Positions 25,114 to 33,823 of a DNA stretch of 47,906 nucleotides are shown piece by piece. The position numbers were made by a program, and so were the translations under genes. Under the pieces are notes generated by a model, which was given only the letters and a program-made list of their open reading frames with translations, was not told the origin of the DNA and made no database searches. Every line of letters starts with the position of its first letter. The first letter of the stretch is position 1. Location: the NCBI GenBank assembly GCA_002385265.1, contig DGDD01000096.1, positions 1-47,906 on the forward strand, written 5' to 3'. Source of the stretch: Chitinophagaceae bacterium UBA3961 (GTDB taxonomy: Bacteria; Bacteroidota; Bacteroidia; Chitinophagales; Chitinophagaceae).

Positions 25114-25150
25114 AAAAGGAATGAAGGGTTCTTCATTCCTTTTTTTATTT
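25114..25150 (+). terminator. Intrinsic terminator after greA
   Basis: A perfect 13-bp stem AAAAGGAATGAAG / CTTCATTCCTTTT with loop GGTT, followed by TTTATTTTTA. It is the longest perfect hairpin of this type in the window. The A run on the left also makes it potentially bidirectional. Confidence 0.9.
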
Positions 25151-25175
25151 TTACGGAGCTATTAATAATTACAAC

Positions 25176-25565
25176 ATGACCATCTTTTCTAAAATAATTG
25201 CCGGAGAAATTCCATCGTATAAAATTGCTGAAAACGATCAATTCTATGCGTTTTTAGACATTTTCCCTTTAGTAAAGGGTCATGTATTGGTAGTACCCAA
25301 AGTAGAAACCGATAAATTCTTTGATCTCAATTATAATTTGCTGAGTGGTTTTCTAGTATTTGCAAAGCCCATTGCTCAAGCTATTGAAAAGGCCTTTCCT
25401 TGCAACCGTTGTGGCATCAGCGTTGTAGGATTGGAAGTGCCACACGCACACATGCATTTATTGCCTATCAATTCAGCCGACGACCTCAACTTCACCCGCG
25501 AAAAACTAAAACTTAGTAAAGAGGAACTGCTCGAAGTTCAACAGGCAATCCTTAACAATCTATAA
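25176..25565 (+). CDS. HIT-family (Hint-like) nucleotide hydrolase
   Basis: A 129-residue histidine-triad protein. H90-A-H92-M-H94-L-L is the catalytic triad, with the middle or last His acting as nucleophile on nucleoside phosphoramidates or AMP-lysine-type substrates. The N terminus TIFSKIIAGEIPSYKIAE and the GHVLVVPK strand are standard for the Hint/HinT branch. Length is typical. No promoter box was seen in the 25-nt gap after the greA terminator, so expression may rely partly on read-through. The 53-nt gap after it consists wholly of a CCTAAAG repeat. Confidence 0.93.
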   Translation: MTIFSKIIAGEIPSYKIAENDQFYAFLDIFPLVKGHVLVVPKVETDKFFDLNYNLLSGFLVFAKPIAQAIEKAFPCNRCGISVVGLEVPHAHMHLLPINSADDLNFTREKLKLSKEELLEVQQAILNNL

Positions 25566-25618
25566 ATCCTAATGCCTAAAGCCTAATGCCTAAAAGCCCA
25601 AAGCCTAAGGCCTAACGC
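25566..25618 (+). repeat. Degenerate CCTAAAG / CCTAATGCC tandem repeat
   Basis: Seven to eight units of CCTAA(A/T)GC type fill the entire convergent gap between the HIT gene and the M20 peptidase gene. The TAG stop of the M20 gene is itself part of the last unit (TTAGGCG on the minus strand). Related runs lie at 15060, 40036 and 46394. Confidence 0.8.
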
Positions 25619-27136
25619 CTAATTCCCACTCATAATACTCACCATCGTACCAATTCCCTCTCTCAAATAATCGATCCGTACATTTTCGTTTTCAGCATGT
25701 TGATTGTTGTCGAAATTCACAACCGGAACCGTGAGCACTTTTGCGCCCAATTTTTGTTCGAATACGATCAAGGGCAAACTACCTCCCGCGGAAGGTTGTA
25801 ATACAATAGGTTCTTTTGAACTGGCTTGAACAGCTTTAATAACAAATTGTGCTAGCGGAAGATCCATGGGAGTGCGTTGCGCATTGTATCCATCGCCCAC
25901 GCTTATTTTGATGATCTTTTCGTATTTCAATCGCTCTTCATCACTGGGATCGTGATCTAATATGGTATACCCACGAGAACGAATATGTGCTTTAACTTTT
26001 TCCACTTGTCTGTTGAGATCATTACCTAATACCAATCTTAAATCCAGCGCGGCTTCTGCTTTTACAGGAATGATATTAGCAGCCATGGCTCCGGTGTTAC
26101 CGCTACTGATGCCGTTAATATTCAAAGTTGGCAAGCTTAGCAATTCCAAAAAGGAGGCGCCGTTTCCCTCAGGTTGAACAATGCCCAAGTCTTTTTTCAG
26201 AGTGGTTTCAATATCAGGAATGGCAGCGATTGCTTTTTTTTCTGTTTCTGTTAGTGGAACTACATCGTCGTAAAATCCTTTGATGGTAACGCGGTTGTTT
26301 TCATCTTTCATTCCTGCCAATAGTTCTACCAACATGCGGGCAGGATTGGGTGCCCAGTTTCCATAGTTGCCACTGTGCAGCGGTCGTTTGGGTCCATAAA
26401 CAGTAAGAGCCATATTCATATCACCACGTACACCAAATACGACCATTTTCCTACCCGAAACATGGCGCGGTCCGTCGGAGATCACCCATAAATCGGCGTT
26501 CAAAAGCGATTTATTTCGTTCGAAAATTTCTCCTATATGTGTAGATCCCATTTCTTCTTCTCCTTCGAAAAAGAAGACAATGTTTTGGGAGAGTTTCGCT
26601 TTTTGCTCTTTCAATGCGGCATAAGCATGGAGGATGGTCATTACTCCGGCTTTATCGTCGGCACTGCCTCTACCGCTGATTCTCCAATTTTCTGGAACGC
26701 GGGCGGCAGTATCTGGCAATTGAATGATTTTACCTCCACGCTCATAAGGGGCTGTAATGAATACGGGTGTGAAGGGGTCGAGTCCGGTACCCCATTGTTT
26801 GGGATTTACAGGTTGTCCATCGTAGTGAGCATAGAAAGCGATGGTGCGTGTAGCACCCGGTACTGTTACTTTTCCATAAACAGCGGGTGTAACTCCGGGA
26901 GTGATGCCTTCCAATAGTTTTGTTTCGATGCCCAATTCTTTCATCCATTGTTGAATGAAAGCGGCATTCTTGCGGATGTTGGGCGTGTCGCGGGTTACAT
27001 TCGGTATCGATAAAAAGGTTTTGTAGTGGTCGATGATGGATTTCTGATGGGCATTCCAATAAGTGTCGGCGATGGTGTTTTGGGCTATTACTTGCCCTGC
27101 AAACAGTACTACTAAAACGGAAAGAATGTATTTCAT
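25619..27136 (-). CDS. M20-family metallopeptidase (dipeptidase-like), exported
   Basis: A 505-residue zinc exopeptidase with signal peptide 1-19 (GQVIAQ). Metal and catalytic residues: H104-Y-D106 in FYAHYDGQP, D160-D161 in GRGSADDKAG (bridging Asp), and E193-E195 in FFFEGEEEMGS (general base and ligand). The lid/dimer domain contains GDMNMALTVYGPKRPLHSG, and the late His ligand is in NFDNNQHAENE. It belongs to the M20 dipeptidase/carboxypeptidase group acting on short peptides in the periplasm. Its 5' end lies about 30 nt from repeat block 3, so its promoter is not evident; the stop codon lies in the CCTAAAG repeat. Confidence 0.92.
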   Translation of the reverse strand: MKYILSVLVVLFAGQVIAQNTIADTYWNAHQKSIIDHYKTFLSIPNVTRDTPNIRKNAAFIQQWMKELGIETKLLEGITPGVTPAVYGKVTVPGATRTIAFYAHYDGQPVNPKQWGTGLDPFTPVFITAPYERGGKIIQLPDTAARVPENWRISGRGSADDKAGVMTILHAYAALKEQKAKLSQNIVFFFEGEEEMGSTHIGEIFERNKSLLNADLWVISDGPRHVSGRKMVVFGVRGDMNMALTVYGPKRPLHSGNYGNWAPNPARMLVELLAGMKDENNRVTIKGFYDDVVPLTETEKKAIAAIPDIETTLKKDLGIVQPEGNGASFLELLSLPTLNINGISSGNTGAMAANIIPVKAEAALDLRLVLGNDLNRQVEKVKAHIRSRGYTILDHDPSDEERLKYEKIIKISVGDGYNAQRTPMDLPLAQFVIKAVQASSKEPIVLQPSAGGSLPLIVFEQKLGAKVLTVPVVNFDNNQHAENENVRIDYLREGIGTMVSIMSGN

Positions 27137-27159
27137 TCGAAGTTTATTTTCGTGTGGAT

Positions 27160-27407
27160 TATTTCACCGCAGAGATCGCAGCTTGCGCAAAGGAGTCGCA
27201 AAGATCTTTCTTCTTCGTTTGTATTCTCCTCGTTTCCCGGATCTCATTCCCAAATTCACCAATTCCCCCTGTTCCTGCCCCTCCTCCTTCTTCATACTTC
27301 CTCCCTTCTGTATTCCGGCTGTTTCATTATTAATTATTACTTATTAATTATTAATTACTCCCGGCTGTTTCATTATTAATTATTAATTATTAATTATTAA
27401 TTAATAA
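27160..27407 (-). repeat. Modular intergenic repeat, block 3
   Basis: On the minus strand, starting at the ruvC stop: ATTATTAATTAATAATTAAT, ATGAAACAGCCGGG (27369), another AT module, ATGAAACAGCCGG (27330), a purine tract with AACAGGGGGAATT (near 27262), further purine-rich sequence, and a GC-rich end CTGCGATCTCTGCGGTGAAA (27165-27185). The module order equals that of blocks 2, 5 and 7. Confidence 0.85.
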
Positions 27408-27995
27408 TTATCCTCTCACTTTCCCCGGATTCTCCTTCACAAACTCTTCCCAACTGCTTTTCTTTTTCGTTGCTTTTTTCTTGACCGTAGTTTTTTCGGT
27501 TTTGGGTAATTTGAATTGAAAATGATGGCAAACCGCTACTGCCAGCGCATCCGAAGCATCAAGGTAAGCTATTTTAGAACTGGTAATGGAAAGCACTTGT
27601 TGCAGCATTTTCCAAACCTGGTCTTTATCGGCATTTCCGTTTCCGGTAACCGCCATTTTTACTTTTTTGGGAGAATACTCGGTTACCGGCAGCCCTTTGC
27701 TCATGGCAACCGCAATGGCAACTCCTTGAGCCCTACCCAATTTTAGCATGCTTTGTACGTTCTTACCAAAGAAGGGAGCTTCGATGGCCACTTCATGAGG
27801 GCGGTGTTCTTGGATCAATTCCTGAATACAGTGGTGGATCGATTGAAGCCTTTCGTAATGATCTTTTTTAGCACTCAATTTAAGGACGTCCATTTTCAAA
27901 AGGCGGGCTTTTGAACCGGAAGCTTCAATAAGGGCATAACCCATAACCAGGGTTCCTGGGTCGATTCCGAGAATTATTTTGGGAAGGGATGGCAC
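27408..27995 (-). CDS. ruvC: Holliday junction resolvase RuvC
   Basis: A 195-residue endonuclease that cuts Holliday junctions with RuvAB. Catalytic carboxylates: D12 in ILGIDPGT, E72 in VAIEAPFFG, and D146/D149 in YLDASDALAVAVCHH. The SYSPK-like basic patch (TEYSPKKVKMAVTGNGNADK) binds DNA. The start is GTG at 27995; an in-frame stop lies 11 codons upstream and no ATG is available. The C terminus has a 30-residue Lys-rich tail (KTTVKKKATKKK) beyond the usual domain end, probably an extra DNA-binding extension. The TAA stop merges with the AT-rich repeat of block 3. Confidence 0.95.
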   Translation of the reverse strand: MPSLPKIILGIDPGTLVMGYALIEASGSKARLLKMDVLKLSAKKDHYERLQSIHHCIQELIQEHRPHEVAIEAPFFGKNVQSMLKLGRAQGVAIAVAMSKGLPVTEYSPKKVKMAVTGNGNADKDQVWKMLQQVLSITSSKIAYLDASDALAVAVCHHFQFKLPKTEKTTVKKKATKKKSSWEEFVKENPGKVRG

Positions 27996-28013
27996 CTTGG
28001 TTTTGAATTCAGT

Positions 28014-28021
28014 TAATTTTG
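28014..28021 (+). promoter_or_regulatory. -7 box TAATTTTG of the flippase-like gene
   Basis: TAATTTTG lies in the 34-bp gap between divergent ruvC (GTG 27995) and the TTG start at 28030, leaving 8 nt to the start. The -33 part is poor: the best TTG is 14 nt upstream. Confidence 0.45.
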
Positions 28022-28029
28022 AAAATCAA

Positions 28030-29052
28030 TTGTTTACCGTAAACAAAAATATCAAAATATTTCTCAATTATGTGGTTGGCCCAGCGGTCTTCTGCATTCT
28101 GAGCTATTCTATTTATCAACAAATTCAACGGCAACCACAATGGGAAGAATCGCTCCAACATATTTGGGATGTGGTTAGTTGGGCTAAATTAAAATGGGGA
28201 CTACTCACAGGAGTCTTATTGCTGTTGAATTGGGGAATAGAGGCCAAAAAATGGCAGATCGTGATCAATCGTATCCAACCCCTTAGCTGGTATACTTCCT
28301 TTAAGGCCATTTGCGTGGGTACAACCTTTGCCTTCTTCACACCCAATAGAATGGGAGAGTACGTAGGAAGGGTACTTTATATTAACGAAGGACAGCGGGT
28401 GAAAGCCATCTCCCTTACCTTGGTTTGTAGCATGGCTCAATTAATGGTGACCTTGGTATTCGGACTTGTAGGCATTTTTATCGTAAAACCCGTTGTTGAA
28501 ATTCAAGTGGGGCATCAAACCGCCATGCTCCTTCAATTATTGGCTTATATAACGGCAGGTGCTTTATTGATCATGAGCGTACTTTTCTTCCGATTGTCTC
28601 GTCTGATATATTGGGTGCAGAAGCTTCCCATGAAAGCCGTAATCAAAGAACAGATTGCGGTGTTAGATCATTTCGAAACCAACACTTTGTTGAGAATTTT
28701 GTTATGGTCCATGGTCCGCTTTCTGGTATTCATGGCTCAATACTTTGTTTGCTTTAAAGTATTTAATGTTTCTTTAAATGTCGTGGACTTGTTTGGTGCC
28801 ATAAGCGTTGTATTTTTGATCTTAGCCATTGTTCCTTCTATCGCCTTTTTATCAGAATTAGGGATTCGGTGGAAGACAAATATTGAGGTGTTGCAATTGT
28901 TTAGCACGAATTTGGTAGGAATTATGGCGAGTTCTTTAGCAGTATGGATCATCAATCTGGTAATACCTGCTTTGATGGGAAGTTTATTGCTCTTGAATAT
29001 TCGTAGATTTAAGTACCGACAACAGAAGAGACGGAAAGCTCAACAACTATAA
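28030..29052 (+). CDS. Flippase-like integral membrane protein (LPG synthase TM-region / UPF0104 family)
   Basis: A protein of about 340 residues with eight or so hydrophobic helices (VVGPAVFCILSYSIY, LLTGVLLLLNWGIEAKKW, MAQLMVTLVFGLVGIFIV, LLAYITAGALLIMSVLFF, IISVVFLILAIVPSIAFLSE-like, ASSLAVWIINLVIPALMGSL) and a basic tail. TPNRMGEYVGR in the second loop is the family hallmark. Members are the membrane part of lysylphosphatidylglycerol synthases or stand-alone lipid flippases; no synthase domain is present. There is no ATG near the N terminus; TTG at 28030, 8 nt after a TAATTTTG box, fits best, with TTG at 27979 or 27997 as alternatives. The DUF3108 gene follows after 15 nt. Confidence 0.82.
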   Translation: MFTVNKNIKIFLNYVVGPAVFCILSYSIYQQIQRQPQWEESLQHIWDVVSWAKLKWGLLTGVLLLLNWGIEAKKWQIVINRIQPLSWYTSFKAICVGTTFAFFTPNRMGEYVGRVLYINEGQRVKAISLTLVCSMAQLMVTLVFGLVGIFIVKPVVEIQVGHQTAMLLQLLAYITAGALLIMSVLFFRLSRLIYWVQKLPMKAVIKEQIAVLDHFETNTLLRILLWSMVRFLVFMAQYFVCFKVFNVSLNVVDLFGAISVVFLILAIVPSIAFLSELGIRWKTNIEVLQLFSTNLVGIMASSLAVWIINLVIPALMGSLLLLNIRRFKYRQQKRRKAQQL

Positions 29053-29067
29053 TGCTATTCTAATTAC

Positions 29068-29865
29068 ATGAAATCGATATACGCACTTTTTTTTATAACC
29101 TTATCTGTATTGGCTTCTCCTTTAAAAGCAGGAGAAGGGTTTTGTGGGATGAGGAATACTGCTTTTCAAAACAGTGAGCAAATTACGTTCAAAGTAATGT
29201 ATGCGGTAGTAGGCGCTCATTTTGGCGCCGGAGAAGTAACCTTCAGTACCAACCTCGAAATGCTAAACAACAAGCCGGTCTATCATTTTACAGGTGAGGG
29301 CAATACCTATCCCTTTTACGATAAAGTATTTAAGGTTCGTGATAAATATGAAAGTTTTATTGATACCGCAACGCTTCAGCCAATCAAGTTTATCCGAAAT
29401 GTGTACGAAGGTGGCTATAAAAAATACGAGAACGTTTCCTTCAATAAAGTAACCAATACGGCTATTACCAATCAAGGTGTTTATAAACTACCCGATTGCA
29501 TCCAAGATGTTTTGAGCGCCATCTACTATGCTCGCAATATCAACTTCAATGGCCTAAAACCCGACGATAAAATTCCCTTTTCTATCTTTCTCGACAATGA
29601 AGTGTACAATATGTACATCCGTTATTTAGGTAAGGAAACCATTAAAACCAAATACGGCAAATTCAAAGCAATCAAATTCAAACCCCTCTTAATTAAAGGA
29701 ACTTTGTTTGAAGGCGGTGAGAAAATGACCGTGTGGGTAAGCGATGATGCGAACCATATTCCGGTTCGTGTAGAAAGCCCTATTACCGTTGGAACCGTAA
29801 AAGTGGATATGATTAGCTATAAGAATTTAAGGTATCCGTTGAGCTCGCTCGTAAGTTTGAGATGA
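29068..29865 (+). CDS. DUF3108 secreted protein
   Basis: A 265-residue exported protein with signal peptide 1-21. It matches the DUF3108 pattern: QITFKVMYAVVGAHFGAGEVTF near the N terminus, YHFTGEGNTYPFYDKVFKVRDKYESFID, LPDCIQDVLSAIYYARNI, and MTVWVSDDANHIPVRVES near the C terminus. Family members are periplasmic beta-rich proteins of unknown biochemical role, often beside envelope genes, which fits the flippase-like gene 15 nt upstream. The stop codon is followed directly by the purine tract of repeat block 4; no intrinsic terminator is seen. Confidence 0.88.
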   Translation: MKSIYALFFITLSVLASPLKAGEGFCGMRNTAFQNSEQITFKVMYAVVGAHFGAGEVTFSTNLEMLNNKPVYHFTGEGNTYPFYDKVFKVRDKYESFIDTATLQPIKFIRNVYEGGYKKYENVSFNKVTNTAITNQGVYKLPDCIQDVLSAIYYARNINFNGLKPDDKIPFSIFLDNEVYNMYIRYLGKETIKTKYGKFKAIKFKPLLIKGTLFEGGEKMTVWVSDDANHIPVRVESPITVGTVKVDMISYKNLRYPLSSLVSLR

Positions 29866-30481
29866 GGAATATAGGAAACGAGGAAGCGAGGAAATACAAA
29901 GAAGGAAGAGGGGCAGGAACAGGGGGAATACAGGAACGAGGATGAGAGATGAGAGGAAACGAGGAAATACAGGGTTGAAGATATCTATGAATAGAAGGGA
30001 TGATTGTAGCTAAGGTACGCCGTCGATTTATCGCGGCGGACTTAAATAAAAGGGTATTTGTAGCAACGCGATTCATCGCGTTGAAAGATGGAAGCGAGGA
30101 ACGAGGAAATACGGAGAAAGAACAGGGGGAATACAGGAACGAGGATGAGAGGAAACGAGGATGAGAGGAAACGAGGAAATACAGCGTTGAAGATATTAAT
30201 GAATAGAAGGTATGATTGTCGCTAAGGTACGCCGTCGATTTATCGCGGCGGACGCAAATAAAGGGTATTTGTAGCAACGCGATTTATCGCGTTGAAAGAT
30301 GGAACGAGGAAAAACAGGAAGCGAGGAGGCGGGGAAATACAGAGAAGGAAGAGGGGCATGAACAGGGGGAATACAGGAACGAGGATGAGAGGAAAGGAAA
30401 ACCGCTGCGATCGCTGCGCCGCTGCGGTGAAAAAAAACTTCGCGGCTCCTGAGCTTGTCGAAGGACTTTGTGATGAATATA
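29866..30481 (+). repeat. Modular intergenic repeat, block 4, with a tandem unit of about 200 bp
   Basis: The 616-bp convergent gap is entirely repeat. It begins at the stop codon with GGAATATAGGAAACGAGG and contains three AACAGGGGGAATACAGGAAC words (near 29920, 30121 and 30363). Two copies of a unit (about 29970-30115 and 30180-30303) hold GTTGAAGATAT, GAATAGAAGG, GCTAAGGTACGCCGTCGATT, TATCGCGGCGGAC, and the hairpin CAACGCGA-TTTA-TCGCGTTG (first copy with loop TTCA). It ends in the GC-rich word CGCTGCGCCGCTGCGGTGAA at 30413-30432. Short frames inside it look like composition artefacts. Confidence 0.85.
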
Positions 30482-31345
30482 TTAAAGCTCCTCCAATTTA
30501 TAAATCGCCTTCGCTCTTACCCCTTTCTCGGTTTGTTGCAAACTACACACTTCATTCACCGGATCATGCTCGAAGAACAATAGATAATCGTTTTCAACCG
30601 CTTCTTTCAAAAACATTTTTTTCTCATTAAGAGTAGTCAGCGGGAACATATCATATGCCATCACATACGGAATAGGCAAATGCGCAACCGCCGGCAAAAG
30701 ATCTGCCATGTAAACAATAGTGCGGTCTTTGAACTTGATTTGCGGTAACATCATTTGATCGGTATGACCCGAAACAAATCGAATGGAGATTGTATCCGTA
30801 AACTTCACTTCGGGCAAACGGCCGGGCAATCCTTCTCCGGGTAGCTCAATAAAATTCAACTTTCCACTTTCTTGAATAGGCAAAATATTCTCTTTCAAAA
30901 AAGAAGCTTTTTCGCGGTCATTAGGAATAGTGGCCCATTGCCAATGAGCCGCGTTGCTCCAATAGCGGGCATTCTTAAAAGCAGGAACCAATTGGTCTCC
31001 TACTTTCTCTATTGCTCCTCCACAATGATCGAAATGCAAATGGGTGAGTAAAACATCGGTGATATCATCTTTAGAGAAACCGTGTGCGGCCAATGATCCC
31101 TCTAAGCTGTCATTGCCATGCATATAGTAGTGACCAAAGAATTTGGCATCTTGCTTATTACCCATGCCTGTGTCAATCAAGATTCTTCGATCTCCTTCTT
31201 GAATTAACAAGCAACGCAATGCCCAGGAACACATATTGTTTTCATCGGCAGGATTCAATTTGTTCCAAATGCTTTTAGGTACCACTCCGAACATGGCACC
31301 ACCGTCTAACTTAAAATGTCCGGCATTGATGGAATAGAGTTTCAT
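30482..31345 (-). CDS. MBL-fold metallo-hydrolase
   Basis: A 287-residue metallo-beta-lactamase-fold enzyme. H102-L-H104-F-D106-H107 (LTHLHFDHCGG) is the metal-binding signature, with the third His in RFVSGHTDQM and the C-terminal metal His in FFEHDP. It resembles the AHL-lactonase / glyoxalase-II-like branch with quorum-quenching-type sequence features, but also many uncharacterised relatives, so the substrate is left open. There is no signal peptide. It overlaps the upstream MFS gene by 4 nt (ATGA), so the two are translationally coupled. Confidence 0.9.
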   Translation of the reverse strand: MKLYSINAGHFKLDGGAMFGVVPKSIWNKLNPADENNMCSWALRCLLIQEGDRRILIDTGMGNKQDAKFFGHYYMHGNDSLEGSLAAHGFSKDDITDVLLTHLHFDHCGGAIEKVGDQLVPAFKNARYWSNAAHWQWATIPNDREKASFLKENILPIQESGKLNFIELPGEGLPGRLPEVKFTDTISIRFVSGHTDQMMLPQIKFKDRTIVYMADLLPAVAHLPIPYVMAYDMFPLTTLNEKKMFLKEAVENDYLLFFEHDPVNEVCSLQQTEKGVRAKAIYKLEEL

Positions 31346-32643
31346 GCAGCAAGCTTTTTCTTTTCTTTCATTTGTGTAAGCAACAATCCAATAAATCCAA
31401 GCACGAAGAAAACAATGAGTGCAAGGATGGAATTTCTCATGTTATTAGTAAGACCTTCTATAAATCCAAAACTAAACAATCCAATTACAATAGCCAGTTT
31501 TTCCGTTACATCATAAAAACTGAAAAAAGAGGCCGTGTCTTTTGTTTCGGGCATCAACTTAGAATAGGTAGAACGACTCATACTTTGAATGCCCCCCATT
31601 ACCAATCCTACCATTGCCGCCAGAAAATAAAAATGAAATTCTGTTTGTATAAAATATCCGACGATACAAACGGCGATCCATAATAACACAGTAAAGAGCA
31701 ACACTTTGATATTTCCGAATTTTTCTGATAAGCGCGACATCACCAAGGCCCCCGCAATCGCCACTAATTGAATCACAACAGCGGTAATGATCAATCGATC
31801 ATTCGGAAGTTTCAATTCTTTGATTCCAAAATCAATGGCTACTAACATCACAGTCTGCACACCCATAGAATAGAAAAAGAAGGAGAACAGATAGCGCTTT
31901 AAAACGGGCATATGGATCAATTGGTCCCATACCAATTTCAATTCATGGAATCCATTGGTCAAAGCATTTTTCTTGGTGGCTCTCTCAGCAGCGGTGCCCA
32001 TAGGCAGCCTGTTGAACGAAATTTGAGCAAAGCCAATCCACCAAAGACCAACCAACAAGAAGGTGAGTTTCAAAGCTTGCTGTGTTTTTACAGGATCGTC
32101 GCCGGCGTTCATTACCAAGGCAAACCCGATCATTTGCATAATCACACTTCCAATATAACCATATGAATACCCTTTGGCGCTCACGCGATCTCTGTCGGCT
32201 TCATCCGTGATATCCGGTAAGTAGGAATTGTAAAATACTTGCGAACCATAGAAGCCAATACCTGCGAACATAAAGCATACCAATCCAAACGATACGGTAT
32301 CGGTGTCAAAGAAATACAAGAGCGAACAACTCAATGCACCCATGTAACAAAAGAAGCGCATGAAATTCTTCTTATTGCCTTTATAATCGGCAATTGACGA
32401 CAGAATGGGAGAGAAGAAGGCGATCAACAAAAATCCAAATGCAAGAACATAATCTTTGATTTCTGTATTTACATAGGTTCTTCCCAGAAACTCAACACCG
32501 TCTTTGAATTTTTCATTCTCAGGTTTGGTGATCGCAGCATAATAGGCCGGGAAAAAGGTTGTGGTAATTACTAAATTGTAAACTGAGTTGGCCCAATCGT
32601 ACATGGCCCAACCATTGATTACTTTTTTTGAAGCAGTAGCCAT
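31342..32643 (-). CDS. MFS transporter of the UMF1 / Atg22-like family
   Basis: A 433-residue carrier with about 12 hydrophobic helices. The N terminus KKVINGWAMYDWANSVYNLV with the MYDWANS motif is characteristic of UMF1-family transporters, and a helix-2/3 stretch contains SPILSSIADYKGNKK. Atg22-related proteins export amino acids or similar small solutes; here the substrate is unknown. Its stop overlaps the MBL-hydrolase start by 4 nt, suggesting transport and hydrolysis of the same compound. A 61-nt gap separates it from uppP, with only a near-consensus promoter word. Confidence 0.9.
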   Translation of the reverse strand: MATASKKVINGWAMYDWANSVYNLVITTTFFPAYYAAITKPENEKFKDGVEFLGRTYVNTEIKDYVLAFGFLLIAFFSPILSSIADYKGNKKNFMRFFCYMGALSCSLLYFFDTDTVSFGLVCFMFAGIGFYGSQVFYNSYLPDITDEADRDRVSAKGYSYGYIGSVIMQMIGFALVMNAGDDPVKTQQALKLTFLLVGLWWIGFAQISFNRLPMGTAAERATKKNALTNGFHELKLVWDQLIHMPVLKRYLFSFFFYSMGVQTVMLVAIDFGIKELKLPNDRLIITAVVIQLVAIAGALVMSRLSEKFGNIKVLLFTVLLWIAVCIVGYFIQTEFHFYFLAAMVGLVMGGIQSMSRSTYSKLMPETKDTASFFSFYDVTEKLAIVIGLFSFGFIEGLTNNMRNSILALIVFFVLGFIGLLLTQMKEKKKLAA

Positions 32644-32704
32644 TAATCAAAACGGTTTAGGTGAGGGAACTTAAACAGTACTAAATGTAAGAAATATCGG
32701 GCTA

Positions 32705-33529
32705 TTAGAATTGCCCACTCTTCCATAACCAAACAAGTAAAAGAATACCAGCGATAATGCGGTACCATCCGAATATTTTAAAGCCGTGTTTTTGGAGAAA
32801 CCCGATGAAGAATTTGATAGCAATCAAAGCCACTACAAAAGCTACCACGTTGCCTACAGCAAACAACTTTAAATTATCGGAGTTGCCGAGAAGAATTTTG
32901 TATCCTTTAGTTGCTGCGCCGTCTTGCGGCCAGTCTTTCAAAAACAAAGAATACAACGTAGCAGCTGCCATGGTAGGCACCGCTAAGAAAAAGGAGAATT
33001 CTGCCGCTAGTTTTCGGGTTAATTTCTGGCTCATACCACCAATAATGGTAGCAGCACTTCTAGAGATACCCGGCAAAGCAACCGCCAATACTTGGAAGCA
33101 ACCAATGATGATCGCTTTCACATAACTGATCTTTCCTTCTTCTTCAATTGTATTTTTTGTGAACAGCTTATCGATGAATAGCAATACAATACCTCCGGCA
33201 ATAAACATGGAGGCAATGAATACCGGACTGCCTAATTTCTCATCAATGATGTCATCGAATAGCTTTCCGAAGATGAGTGCAGGGATTACAGCCAGCAAAA
33301 GTTTAGCGTAGAAAGTCCAACTCTTGAAGTCAAGGAATTTTCTCCAATACAGTGCCACCACTGCTAGGATGGCTCCAAATTGGATGGAAACTTCAAATAA
33401 TTTGGTAAACGATTCTTTTTCTATTCCAAAAGCCGTGCTGGTCATTACCATATGTCCGGTACTGGAAATAGGAAGAAACTCTGTTAAGCCTTCTACAATG
33501 GCTATAACAATCGCTTGAATAAGAGTCAT
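32705..33529 (-). CDS. uppP: Undecaprenyl-diphosphate phosphatase UppP (BacA)
   Basis: A 274-residue polytopic enzyme that recycles the lipid carrier by removing a phosphate from undecaprenyl diphosphate at the membrane. Both signature motifs are present: EGLTEFLPISSTGHM (res 13-27) with the catalytic Glu pair, and PGISRSAATIIGG near 154-166 with the conserved Arg. Length and hydrophobicity fit. It lies 8 nt after the DUF3098 gene in the ftsX cluster and links cell division with wall precursor supply. Confidence 0.96.
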   Translation of the reverse strand: MTLIQAIVIAIVEGLTEFLPISSTGHMVMTSTAFGIEKESFTKLFEVSIQFGAILAVVALYWRKFLDFKSWTFYAKLLLAVIPALIFGKLFDDIIDEKLGSPVFIASMFIAGGIVLLFIDKLFTKNTIEEEGKISYVKAIIIGCFQVLAVALPGISRSAATIIGGMSQKLTRKLAAEFSFFLAVPTMAAATLYSLFLKDWPQDGAATKGYKILLGNSDNLKLFAVGNVVAFVVALIAIKFFIGFLQKHGFKIFGWYRIIAGILLLVWLWKSGQF

Positions 33530-33537
33530 GGGAGTGA

Positions 33538-33777
33538 CTAAGCTTTAGATTTGCGGAAGATGGCAAATACTTCAATGCCCAATCCCAATAGGATTACGAT
33601 TGGCGCCAAAGTGATTCTGCGGAAACTATATACTTCTTCGCGTTGAAATACATTTACGTTTTCACTCTTTCCACCTGTCATCATCAAATAACCAATGGCA
33701 ATTACAACTGCACCAATGGCCATCCATTTGTAGTTTTCTTTCGTGAAAAGGGCTGGGGCGTTTTTCGTTTCGCTCAT
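33538..33777 (-). CDS. DUF3098 small membrane protein
   Basis: A 79-residue protein with two hydrophobic helices, MAIGAVVIAIGYLMM and ITLAPIVILLGLGIEVFAIF, joined by GGKSENVNVFQREEVYSFRR. The FTKENYKWM start is typical of DUF3098, a family of unknown function found between ftsX and uppP in Bacteroidota. The position suggests a role in the divisome or wall synthesis. It lies 46 nt after ftsX and 8 nt before uppP. Confidence 0.88.
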   Translation of the reverse strand: MSETKNAPALFTKENYKWMAIGAVVIAIGYLMMTGGKSENVNVFQREEVYSFRRITLAPIVILLGLGIEVFAIFRKSKA

Positions 33778-33823
33778 AATCTAAAGGTTATTAGGCTTGC
33801 AATATAGGTAAATGACCCGGAAA

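Noticed and set aside
25566..25618. CCTAAAG repeats as a CRISPR array
   Set aside because: The units are 7-14 nt with no spacers of constant length, and there are no cas genes.
26537..26917. 126-codon ORF opposite the M20 peptidase
   Set aside because: It is an antisense shadow inside a complete enzyme gene.
30216..30630. Two Arg/Lys-rich ORFs in block 4
   Set aside because: They consist of purine repeat sequence (GAGGAAA, GGGGAAT), and one runs into the MBL gene antisense.
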